Source: Setophaga petechia (Eukaryota > Chordata > Aves > Passeriformes > Parulidae). Taken from it: DNA of 64,000 nt. The position numbers and the translations under genes were made by a program. The stretch covers positions 1 to 64,000 of the forward strand of contig JANCRA010000176.1 in the NCBI GenBank assembly GCA_024362935.1, given 5' to 3'. Position 1 is the first letter of the stretch, and the number at the start of each line of letters is the position of its first letter. A model generated the notes under the pieces. The model saw nothing but the letters and a program-made list of their open reading frames with translations. It was not told where the DNA came from and did not search any database. Positions 17,174 to 55,549 of the stretch are shown here, piece after piece.

Positions 17174-45266
<28,093 letters not shown>

Positions 45267-46285
45267 GGTCCCTGCCACCCCCGGCACCCGGGGCCACCCC
45301 CGGGACTCGGGGCCACCCAGCCAGGGACTCTGGGTCACCCCCAGAGACTCGGTGTCACCCTTAGGGACTCGGTGTCACCCCAGGGATTCTGCATCACCCC
45401 CAGGGACTCGGTGTCACCCTTAGGGACTCAGTGTCACCCTTAGGGACTCTGTGGGACCCTTAGGGACTCAGTGTGACCCCCAGGGACTCAGTGTCACCCT
45501 TAGGGACTCGGTGTCACCCCAGGGATTCTGCATCACCCCCAGGGACTCCGTGTCACCCTTAGGGACTCTGTGGGACCCCAGGGACTCTCTGTGTATGACC
45601 CTTAGGGACTCTGTGTGACCCTTGGGGACTCGGTGTGACCCCAGGGACCCTGTGTGACCCCAGGGGTTCTCTGTGTGACCCCCAGAGTCTCTGGCCCCCC
45701 CGCGCCCCCCCCACGCACGCCTCCCCCGCCTCTCGGGGGTCCGGGGGTCCCCTCGGGGGGTGACACAGCCCAGGGGGGGTGGCACGGCCCGAGCAGCCCC
45801 CCCTGCATGAGCACGGCCAGCCCGGGGGGCAGCGGGCCCGCGGCTCTGGGGGCACGGGGGGGGCACGGGGGGGTCCGGGGGCAGCTCGGGGGAGGGGAGG
45901 GGAGGGGGAGGGGTGGGGGGGGCATCTCCGCGCACCCCCAAATCCGCGCTGCCCCCCCCCACAGGAACGGGGATCCCCCAGAGCCGCCCCCCCGCCCCGG
46001 GTGTGCTGCCCCCCCCGTGTCGGTGTCCCCGGCTGTCCCCCCCCGCCCCCGCCACCGAGCTCGGGCCCCGGGGGGGTCCCGGGGCCGCCCCCTCCTCACT
46101 GCTGTGCCTGGTGGTCCCTCGCTTCGGCCCTGTCGCCCAGCGCTATCGTGACTATATCGCCACCCGCTCGATGTCCCGGTATTTATCTGTACTCAGCAGC
46201 CAGAGGAGCCCCCGAGCCACTGTGCCACCCCGGCTGTCCCCACGCCGTTGTCACCCACTTGGTCTTTCAATAAAATATATGCTTG
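45267..46285 (+). other. MAPK8IP2: MAPK8IP2 3'UTR
   Basis: Contains a 23-bp-type array of CCCTTAGGGACTCGGTGTCA (45300-45680), then CpG-rich unique sequence. A less GC-rich end has GTATTTATCTGTACTCAGC near 46178 and a canonical AATAAA at 46269-46274. Cleavage is expected near 46285-46295. Confidence 0.75.
46269..46274 (+). terminator. MAPK8IP2 polyadenylation signal
   Basis: AATAAA in CTTTCAATAAAATATATGC, 1.0 kb after the stop codon and the first canonical hexamer after it on this strand. A G/T-rich stretch (GCTTGGTGTGAGC) follows. Confidence 0.8.
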
Positions 46286-46289
46286 GTGT

Positions 46290-46700
46290 GAGCTGGGGAC
46301 ACTGCTGGGACAGGGGTGGGACAGGGGTGGGACAGGGGTGGGACACTGCTCAGGACGGTGTTGGGGACACTTTGGGGACATTTTTGTGACAGTTGTTGGG
46401 GACACTGCTCATGACAGTGTTGGGGACGGTGCTGGGACAACACTGGGACACTGCTCAGGACGGTGTTGGGGACATTGCTGTGACAGTTGCTGGGGACAGT
46501 GTTGGGGTCAGCGTTGGGGACACTGCTGGGGTTGGGGACACTGCTCAGGACACTGTTGGGGATATAGCTGTGACATTTGTTGGGGACAGTGTTGGGGACA
46601 GTGCTGGGGGTGGGGACACTGCTGGGACAGTGCTGGGGCACTCCTGGGGATATCCAGGGCAGGGTGGGACACCCAGCTGAGTTGGGGACACCCAGATGAG
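46290..46700. repeat. GGGGACACTGCTCAGGACAGTGTTG array
   Basis: Degenerate 20-40 bp units of GGGACACTGCT, CAGGACGGTGTTGG and GACAGTTGTTGGGG. Confidence 0.88.
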
Positions 46701-46879
46701 TTGGGGACACCCAGACAAGTGGGGACCCCCAGCCCCTTCCCTGTCCCTTTGTCCCTTGGCCGTGCCCCGTGAGTGTCCCCCCCTGCCCTGGCCTTGGGGA
46801 CACCATTGGGTGGCCGGGACCTGCTGGGGGTGTGACACTGGGGACAGCAGCTTTGTGCCATTGGTGTGGCACTTGTGGG

Positions 46880-47495
46880 AGCCAGGACACCCCAAATCTG
46901 ACTCAAGGACACCCCAAAACTTATCCAGGAACTCCCCAAAACTCAGCCAGGGACACCCCAAATCTGACTCAAGGACGCTCCAAAACTTATTCAGGAACTC
47001 CCCAAATCTCACTCAGGGACGCCCCAAAATCCATCCCACCCATCCCACCCAAAATTCATTCACCCCAAATTTTGAGGGGCACCTCAAATTTCAGCTGGGA
47101 AGATCCCAAAATTAAATCGGGGCACCTCAAAATTCAGCCTGGACTTCCTAAAATTCAACCGAGAACACCCCAAAATTCAGCCAGGGAAACCCCAAAATTC
47201 ACTCAGGGACACCCCAAAATTCACCCGGGGCACCCCAAATCTCACTCAGGGACACCCCAAAATTCAGCCAAGGACACCCCAAAATTCACCCGGGGCACCT
47301 CAAATTTCAGGTGGGAGTACCCCAAAATTCAACTGGGGACATCTCAAAATTCAGCTGGGAAAACCCCAAAACTCATCCAGGAACACCCCAAAATTCATCT
47401 GGTGCATCTCAAATTTTGGCTGGGAATACCCCAAAATTCAACGGGGACACCCCAAAATTCAACAGGAACACCCCAAAATTCACCCACCAGGCTCT
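46880..47495. repeat. GGACACCCCAAAATTCA array
   Basis: About 25 degenerate units of GGGACACCCCAAAATTCACC with GGGGCACCTCAAATTTCAG variants. Open frames across it are artefacts. Confidence 0.88.
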
Positions 47496-47525
47496 GTCCC
47501 TCAGGGGCTCCCATTGTCCCCCCTG

Positions 47526-47805
47526 TGTAGGGCTGGGACCACCGCGGTATCCGAGCGACCACAGGACCAGGCGGAGCTTTCTTATAAATTTATTACATAA
47601 TAATAATAATAATTAATAATAATAATATAATATAAGAAACATAGATCTCTGTGGGGGATGTGTATCACAACGTCAAGGGCGGGAGGCGAATGGCCGCACC
47701 TCCGTGACTCCGGAGAAGGAGAAAGCTCCTCCGAAAATCCATACAAAATTAAGGGTGAAGTCAAACTGACCCTGGGAAATTAAAAACGGAACGAAAACCC
47801 ACAGG
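47526..47805 (-). mobile_element. Candidate solo LTR fragment
   Basis: On the minus strand, ATTTTGTATGGATTTTCGG-type unique sequence is followed by a (TTA)n-rich stretch, AATAAA (47594-47589), then about 60 bases including TCGCTCGGATACCGCGG, ending CCCTACA. A polyadenylation hexamer, a short U5-like tail and a CA end suit an avian ERV LTR. The 5' end and target duplication are not identified. A 3'UTR of an unknown minus-strand transcript is the alternative. Confidence 0.35.
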
Positions 47806-48220
47806 TGAGTCCGGCTGGGGGACGGAACCGAGAGTGTGGCGGGGCCGGGCTGTGCACATGCAGCGGGCGTGAGGGCGTGGCACATGCATGGGCAGTGAGG
47901 GCCTGGCCGGACAGCGGCCGGCCGGCCGGACAGCGGCCCCGCCACGGATGGGGCCGGCGGGGCCGGGGGTCCCCCGGGAGCTGAGTGACCCCGGGGGGGT
48001 TCTGCTCTTTGTCACAGTCGGGGGAACGGACGGGCGGATGGAGGGGAGGCGATGGCGCCGGGCTGGACAACGGAAAAATATCGACAGCTTGGCGGGGGAA
48101 AAAACCCCTTTGGAAGCAGGGGGGAAAAGAAAAGGAAAAGTGTCTCCCTTTGTACAGCGGAAAAACCCGAGTGGTGGAGAAGCCATGAGAGGAATCACAG
48201 TAACGCCGCGGCCCGGGGCG
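47806..48220. other. Unique CpG-rich block, no gene seen
   Basis: Non-repetitive sequence with GGAACGGACGGGCGGATGG, AAAATATCGACAGCTTGG and AAAAGTGTCTCCCTTTGTAC. It opens with a donor-like CCCACAG/GTGAGT at 47805. No protein family is recognised on either strand. Confidence 0.4.
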
Positions 48221-48224
48221 GGGG

Positions 48225-49560
48225 CGGCGCGGCCGGGGGCGGCACGGCCCTGGGGTTGGCGTGGCCGAGCCGTGGTCAAGGGGTCGGCGTGGCCAAGAGG
48301 CCAAGCGGTGGTCAAAGGGTCAGCACGGCCGAGGGGTTGGCGTGGCCGAGGGGTTGGCATGGCCAAAGGGCCGGCACGGCCGAGGGGTTGGCGCGGCCGA
48401 GGAGTTGGCATGGCCGAGGGGTGGTCAAGGGCTTGGCACGGCCAATAGATTGGCGTGGCCGAGGGGTTGGCGTGGCCAAGTGGTCAACACGGCCAATGGT
48501 TGGCGTGGCCGAGGGGTTGGCACAGCCGAGGGGTGGTCAAGGGCTTGGCACGGCCAATAGGTTGGCATGGCTGAGGGGTTGGCGTGGTCAAGGGGTCATC
48601 ATGGCCAATGGGCTGGCGTGGCCAAGGGTTGGCATGTCCGAGGGGTTGGCATGGCCAAGTGGTCAACACGGCCAATGGGTTGGCATGGCCAAGTGATTGG
48701 TGTGGCCAAGGGGTAGTCAAAGGCTCGGCACGGCCGATGGGTTGGCATGGCCAAAGGGTCAACATGGCCAATGGGTTGGCATGGCCAAGGGGTCAACACG
48801 GCCAATGGATTGGCACGGCCAAAGGGCCAAGGGGTGGTCAAGGGATCGGCGCGGCCGAGGGGCTGGCATGGCCGAAGGATTGGCATGGCCAAAGGGCTGA
48901 AGGGTGGTCAAGGACTTGGCACAGCCAATGGATTGGCGTGGCCAAGGGGTCAGCATGGCTGACGGGTTGGCGTGGCCAAGGGGCCAAAGGGTGGTCAAAG
49001 GGTCGGCACGGCCGATGGGTTGGCGTGGCCAAGGGCTTGGCATGGCCAAGGGCCAAGGGTGCTTAAAGGGTCAGCACAGCTTAGGGGTCAGTGTGGCTGT
49101 GGGGTCAGTGTGGCTGTGGTCAGTGTGGCTGAGGGGTCAGTGTGGCTGAGGGCTGACCAAGGGTTTGGCATGGCCTACAGCTTGGCATGGCCAGGGGGTC
49201 AGTGTGGTCAAGGGGCCAGCCTGGCCAAGGGGTTGGCATGGCCGCGGCATGGCCAAAGGGTTGGTATGGCCGAGGGGTCAATGTGGCCGAGGGGTCGGCA
49301 CAGCCGATGAGTTGGCGTGGCCGAGGGGTCAGCGTGACCCCGGGATTGGCGTGGCCGAGGGGTCAGTGTGGCCAAAGGTTTGGCATGGCCGATGTGTTGT
49401 TGTGACCGAGGGGTCAGTGTGACCCGGGGGTTGGCAGAGCCAGGGGTGGCCGAGGGGTCAGTGTGACCCGGGGGTCAGCATGGCCGAAGGGTTGGCGTGG
49501 CCGAGGGGTCAGTGTGACCCAGGGGTCAGCATGGCCGAGGGGCCAGGCCGGGGTCAGGGG
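48225..49560. repeat. ~18-bp array GGCCGAGGGGTTGGCGTG
   Basis: About 70 units of GGCCGAGGGGTTGGCGTGG / GGCCAAGGGGTCAACACGG. Units of 18 bp (a multiple of three) keep several frames open, giving Trp/Pro/Gly-rich or His-rich open frames without coding support. Confidence 0.94.
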
Positions 49561-49562
49561 TC

Positions 49563-49625
49563 AGCTGGGCTCCCGCTCTGCCTTCTCCCGGATGGCTTTT
49601 CCAAAGGCAAGGTGGCCCCGGCCCC
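49563..49625 (-). other. Possible C-terminal coding remnant
   Basis: On the minus strand one frame reads RGRGHLAFGKAIREKAEREP, then S and TGA. Its composition is more protein-like than anything around it. No upstream exon with a matching splice site was found, and no family is recognised. Confidence 0.2.
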
Positions 49626-49984
49626 GGAGGGATCCGGAGCGGGCGGGCGGCGTGGCCGGAGCGGGGACAGGAGCTGGGGACACCGGGAATCACTCCCGGG
49701 AAGGGGACGGCAGCGCTTTGGGAACGGCCACAGCACCGTGGGGTCCTGGTGGTGGCACCGTGACACCGGGTGGGTGACCCTGGCTGCGGGCACGGGGCCA
49801 CCCCGGAGCCGGTGGCACCACGGGGCACAGGCTGGGGGTGCAGAGTGGCACCGGGGGGACACGGAGGGGACACGGGGGGGACACCGGGGGTCTGTGCTGG
49901 CAGCTGGTGGGGCCGCCCCAGGCGAAACCAGTTCGCCTGGGGACCCTGATGGCCTTTGGAAGTCCCTTGTCCTGCTCTGCCACA

Positions 49985-51110
49985 TCCCCGTGGCAGAGTC
50001 GGGGACAGGGGTGGGCAGGGGACAGGGACGGGCAGTGCAGGGGACAAGGATGGGCAGGGAGGGGGACAGGGATGAGCAGGGCAGGGGACAGGGGTGGGCA
50101 GGGGACAAGGATGGGCAGGGAGGGGGACAGGAATGGGCAGGGCGGGGGACAGGGATGGGCAGGGCGGGGGACAGGGATGGGCAGGGGACAGGGATGGGCA
50201 GGGTGGGGGACAGGGGAGGGAAATGAGGGGGACAGGGATGAGTGGCAGAGAGGACAGGGATGGACAGGACAGGGGACAGGGATGGGCAGGGCGGGGGACA
50301 GGTATAGGAAATGAGGGGGACAGGGATGAGTGGCACAGAGGACAGGGATGGGCAGGACAGGGGACAGAAATGACGATGGCGGGGGACACAATGAGTGGAG
50401 CAGGGCACAAGAATGAACGGGCAGGGGACAGGGATGACCTGAACAGGAGACAGGGATGAGTGGCACAGGGGACAGGAGTGAGCAGGGCTGGGGACAGGAA
50501 TTGATGGGACAGGGAACAGCCATGAGCGGGACGGGGGACAGGAATGAGCGGGGCTGGGGACAGGAATGAACGGGTTCAGGGGCAAGGATGAGTGGCGCAG
50601 GGGACAGGAATGGGCGGGGGACAGGGATGAACGGGACAGGGATGAGTGGCACGGAGGCAAGGATGAGTGGGGCAGGCGACAGGGACAAACGGGACAAGGG
50701 GACAGGGATGAACGGAATGGCGATGAGCGGGGCAGGGGACGGGATGAGTGACACAGGAGACAAAGGATGAGAGGGGCTGGGGACAGGGATAAACGGGACA
50801 GGCATGAGTGTCACAGGGGACAGGGATGCCTGGCACAGGGGACAGGCATGAGAGGGGCTGGGGACAGGATGAGTGACACAGGGGACAAAGGATGAATGGA
50901 GAGGGTGACAGGAATAAACGGGACAAGGGGACAGGGATGAGTGGGGCAGGGATAAACAGGACAGGGGACAGGGATTAGAGAGGTTGGGGACAGGATGAGT
51001 GACACGGGAGACAAAGGATGAGTGGGGAGGAGGACAGGGATGCCTGGCACAGGGGACAGGGGGATAAACGGGGCAGGCATAAACAGGACAGGGGACAGGG
51101 ACAGCAGGAC
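49985..51110. repeat. GGGGACAGGGATGGGCAGGG array
   Basis: About 50 units of ~20-24 bp: GGGGACAGGGATGGGCAGGG, later GGACAGGGATGAGTGGCACA and GGATAAACGGGACAGG. The units drift steadily from left to right. Confidence 0.94.
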
Positions 51111-51760
51111 GAGGAGGCTGCGGGGACACACGGGGCAGCTCGGTGGCAGCCCCGGGCGCTCTCGGGACGGGCAGCGCGGGTGGAAGTCGCCTTCTCTGGC
51201 GTGGGGCCTGACTGGGACGAGCCGTGGTGTCCCCGCGAGCGGCGCGGGTGACACTCAGTGTTCGCCAACACAGGTACGGCTGCAGCTGCTTCAGCGGGAG
51301 CTGGGGGTGCGGGCCGGGCACGGCCGCGGCTCCGCGGGCGCGGAGCGGGCACCGCCATTTCCGCCCTCGGGGGGCGCGGAGGAGGACGAGGAGGAGGAAG
51401 AAGAGGGGGAGGAGGAGGGAGGGGAAGGCTCCTCCGAAATGGCGAGAAGGCGCACAGCTCTCCGGTCCCAGAGCGAGCTTGAGCGGAGCGGTTGCGCTCC
51501 GCGGGTTCGGCCTCTCGCGGCGAGAGGCGGCCGCGGGCGGGGGTCTCCGTCTCGGTGTGGCCCCAAAAAACAGCTGCGGAAGGGGCGGAGACCCCGCGAC
51601 ACCCGGCGGGACGGCGCCGGGCTGCCCGCGCTCAGGCCACCACTGTCACCTGCCACCCGCGCCCGTGGCGCCGGCGGAGCCCCCGAGCCCCGGGGGACAC
51701 CGGGGGGCTCCGCGCGGGGACACCGGGACTGCGGTGCCACCCAGGGGACACCGAGAGAGC
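51110..51760. promoter_or_regulatory. Orphan CpG-rich block
   Basis: Unique, CpG-dense sequence with a GAGGAGGAAGAAGAGGGGGA purine tract (51380-51430), a GGCCTCTCGCGGCGAGAGGC palindrome near 51510 and a donor-like CACAG/GTACGG at 51273. It looks like a CpG-island promoter or exon, but no start-codon-linked gene can be assigned on either strand. Confidence 0.4.
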
Positions 51761-51789
51761 CGGGGGCTGCCGGGGGCTGCCGGGGGCTG

Positions 51790-52480
51790 CAGGGATGGGG
51801 AGGGACAGGGAGGGACAGGCAGGGACAGGCAGGGACAGGCAGGGAGGGCAGGCAAGGGTGGTCGGGTAGGATGGGCAGTGCCAGGCAAGGGTGAGCAGTG
51901 CCAGGCAGGGTGGTCAGGCAGGATGGGTAGTGCCAGGCTGGGGTGGTTAGGCATGGGTGGTCAGTGCCAGGCTGGGGTGGTCAGGGTGGTCAGAGCCAGG
52001 CAGGGTGGTCAGGCAAGGCAGTCAATGCCAGGCAGGGTGGTCAGTGCCAGGCTGGAGTGCCCAGGCAGGGGTAGCTAGGATGGTCAGTGCCAGGCTGGGG
52101 TGGTCAGGGCAGTCAGTGCCAGGCTGGGGTGGCCAGGCAGGGTGGTCAGGCAGGGTGGTCAGTGCCTGCCAGGCCGGGCAGTGCCAGGCTGGAGTGGCCA
52201 GGCAGTGGTAGCCAGGATGGTCAGGCAGGGTGGTCAGGTAGGGTGGTCAGCGCCAGGCAGGGTGGGCAGTGTTTGGCATGGGTGGGCAGTGCCAGGCTGG
52301 GGTGGTCAGGCAGGATGGTCAGACAGGGTGGTCAGTGCCAGGCCGGGCAGTGCCAGGCAGGGTGGGCAGGCAGGGTGGGCAGTGCCAGGCAGGCCGGGCA
52401 GTGCCAGGCAGGTCGGGCAGTGCCAGGTTGGCAGTGCCAGGCAGGGTGGGCAGTGCCAGGCCGTGCCGAGGGCCAGCACA
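51790..52480. repeat. GTGGTCAGTGCCAGGCTGG array
   Basis: About 30 units of GGTGGTCAGTGCCAGGCTGG, GGCAGTGCCAGGCAGG and similar, after short GGACAGGCAGG repeats. Confidence 0.92.
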
Positions 52481-52764
52481 GCACGCAGGGGACGGGGGTG
52501 GCCCAGCCGTGACCGGGGGTGGCCGTGCGGGGCCGTGCCCAAGCCGAGCGCTCGCGGGGGGCTCCGAGGGGACCCCCGTGTCCCCAGGGGGGCACAGCCG
52601 GGTGCCAGGCGCGGGGCGGCGCGGCCAAAACAGCCACGGGCGCGTCCCCACCGGGATCCCCCAGGGGAGCGGCCCCGGGAAGGGACAGGCGGAGGAATTC
52701 CCGGGAATTCCCCAATCCCACAGCGGGGGAAGGAGCCCGCGCCATGGCCGGGGACGTGCTCCGC

Positions 52765-52900
52765 CCGCCATGCGACATTCCACCGTGCGACATTCCACCG
52801 TGCGACATTCCGGCACGCGACATTCCACCGTGCGACATTCCACCGTGCGACATTCCCGCGTGCGACATTCCCGCGTGCGACATTCCCGGCGGGATGCGGA
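52765..52900. repeat. 15-bp array CGACATTCCACCGTG
   Basis: Nine units of GCGACATTCC followed by ACCGT, GGCAC or CGCGT, in a CpG-rich setting. Each unit keeps CpGs at fixed spacing. Confidence 0.93.
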
Positions 52901-52999
52901 GGGGCCGGGAGCGCCCCGGGAGGTGGCGGAGGGGGACAGGGACAGAGGGGACAGAGGGGACAGGGAGCGGAGGGGGCAGGGGAGGCACAGGAGGGTGGC

Positions 53000-54160
53000 A
53001 CGGGATTGTCTGGGGTGGGATTTGGGGTGGGGTGTCGGATGGGAGCTGGGGTGGGATTTGGGATAGGATCGGATTTGGGTTGGGATTTGAGGTGGGATGG
53101 GATTTGGGTTGGGATTTGGGGTGGGATGGGATTTGGGATGGGATTTGGGATGGGATTTAGGGTGGAGATGCCAGCCTGTCCCTGTGCCCAGAGTGTCCCG
53201 GGAATGCCGGACACAGCGGGGACACAGAGCGAGGGTGGCACCGGCCGGGTGAGGGGATGGATTTGGGGGGCACAAGTGAGGTGGATTTGGGGGACAAGGG
53301 TAGGATGGATTTGGGGGATAAGGGTAGGATGGATTTGGGGGATAAGGGTAGGATGGATTTGGGGGATAAGGGTAGGATGGATTTTGGGACACAGGTGGAC
53401 GGATTTGGAGGCACAGGTGAGGTAAATTTGGTGGGTAAGGGTGGGATGGATTTGGGGGCACAGGTAGGATAGATTTAGGGACACAGGTGAGGTGAATTTG
53501 GTGGGTAAGGGTGGGATGGATTTGGGGGACGTGGGTGGGGTAGATTTGGGAGCAGGTAGGATGGATTTAAGGTATGTGGGTGGAACGGATTTGGGGACAC
53601 AGGTGAGATGGATTTAGGGACACAGGTCGATGGATTTGGGGTAAGGGTTGGATAGATTTAGGGGCACAGGTGAGGTGAATTTCGTGGATAAGGGTGGGAT
53701 GGATTTGGGGTAAGGATGGGATGGATTTTGGGCTCCGGTTAGAGGGCACAGGGCGGGGCTGGATTTGGAGACACAGGTCGATGGATTTGGGGGATAAGGG
53801 TGGGATGGATTTGGGGGCACAGGCGAGGCGAATTTGGTGGATAAGGGTGGGATGGATTTTGGGGATGTGGATGGGGTAGATTTGAGGTAAGGGTGGGATG
53901 GATTTGGGAGCAGGTAGGATGGATTTAGGGGATAAGGGTGGGATGGATTTGGGAGCAGGTAGGATGGATTTAGGGGATAAGGGTGGGATGGATTTGAGGG
54001 ACACAGGTGAGATGGATTTCGGGGCACAGGTGAGTGAATTTGGGGGAAGAGTGAGATAGATTTGGGGGAACAGGTGAGGTGAATTTCGTGGATAAGGGTG
54101 GGATGGATTTGGGGTCCCGGTGGGAGGGCACAGGGTGGGGCTGGATTTCGAGGGCGGATT
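53000..54160. repeat. GGATGGATTTGGGGGATAAGG array
   Basis: First GGGATTTGGGGTGGGATGG units (53010-53165), then about 35 units of ~24-30 bp with GGATTTGGGGGATAAGGGTA, or GGCACAGGTGAGGTGAATTT variants. Two 36-40 bp blocks repeat exactly near 53905-53980. Confidence 0.93.
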
Positions 54161-54639
54161 GCGGGGAGGTGACCGAGGGCGGGGCTGGCACGGAGGGTTT
54201 GGGAGGTGACACCTGGTGACATTTGGTGACACCTGGTGACACCGCGGGGCTGGCAGGGCAGGTCTGGGGACACGGGCGCTGGCTTGGGGGGACGGGTGGG
54301 GACAGGGACGGGACCTTGGCGACATCGCAGGGGCTGCGGGGACGCGGCCGAGGGGCAGGACCTGAGCTGGGCAGGGGGCACCCGGCGGGCGCGGGGGCAC
54401 CGCGGTGGCGCAGGGGAGGGGTCGGGACGTGCCCGGGCTCACCGAGCCCGCCGTTCCCGGTTTTTTTTTGTTTTTCCCGGGATATTTTCTCCCGGTTCGT
54501 CGCCCACCGGGGCCTTCCCCGCTCCCGGCTGGGACAGCGGGGAGGCAGCTGGGGACAGGGACAGGGACAGGCCACGGCCCCCGGGGGCTGCCGGAGAACG
54601 GCGGGGTCGCCACGGGCGTGAGGAGGGGACAAGGAGATG

Positions 54640-55235
54640 GCACCGGGGACCCTCCTGGGGACAGCCCGGTGCCCCGACACAGGGCAGGGACATCTCGGGG
54701 ACATCCCAATGCCCCGACACAGGGCAGGGGACATCCCAGAGAGTTCCCAGTGCCCTGGCACAGGGCAGGGGACATCCCGGGGAGGGCCTGGTGCCCTGAC
54801 ACAGGGCAGGAACATCTCGGGGACATCCTGGTGCCCTGACACAGGGCAGGGGACATCCCGGGGACATCCCAGTGCCCCGACATAGGACAGGGGACATCCG
54901 GGGGAGGTCCCCGTACCCCGGCGCAGGGCAGGGGACATCCCGGGGACATCCCAGTGCCCTGACACAGGGCAGGGGACATCCCGGGGAGGTCCCAGTGCCC
55001 CGACATAGGACAGGGGACATCCTGGGGAGGTCCCGGCACCCCAAAAAAGGACAGGGGACATCTTGGGGACATCCCGGTGCCCTGACACAGGGACATCCCA
55101 GGGAGGTCCTGGTACCCCGACACAGGGCAGGAACATCTCGGGGACATCCTGGTGCCCTGACACAGGGCAGGGGACATCCCGGGGAGGTCCCGGCACCCCA
55201 ATAAAGGACAGGGGACATCTTGGGGACACCCCGGG
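54640..55235. repeat. 41-bp array ACAGGGCAGGGGACATCCC
   Basis: About 14 units of 41 bp, GACACAGGGCAGGGGACATC, CCGGGGAGGTCCCAGTGCCC. The preceding 54170-54640 is unique GC-rich DNA with a T-rich run at 54460; no exon is seen there. Confidence 0.94.
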
Positions 55236-55549
55236 GGAGCTCCGGGCCCTTTTCCCTGGCAAGGTCGGAAAGGTTCGGAGATGTTGAGGGTCAGGACGGA
55301 GCTCCCTGTCCTCCCCTCTTAGCACCAGAAGAGTTTCGTTAATGCCTCCCTGGGGGCCTCGCTCGGCTTTTGGGAGCACCGAGCCCTCCCCTCCCGGCCA
55401 GCCGGGCCGCCCCCGCCCGGGGGACACGCGGGTGGCGCTGGGGACACCAACACGGGGAGCGTCCCCTCCCCCGGGCATCGTCCCCGCGGCCACCACCAGC
55501 CCTGGGACCCCCAAAATCGGGGACACGACCCCCGGGGACCTCCCTGCTG

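Noticed and set aside
47527..48200. ARSA exons in the MAPK8IP2-SHANK3 spacer
   Set aside because: No sulfatase CxPSR motif or other arylsulfatase segment was found on either strand.
48225..49560. Trp/Pro/Gly-rich open frames of 100-200 codons
   Set aside because: Product of an 18-bp array that is a multiple of three.
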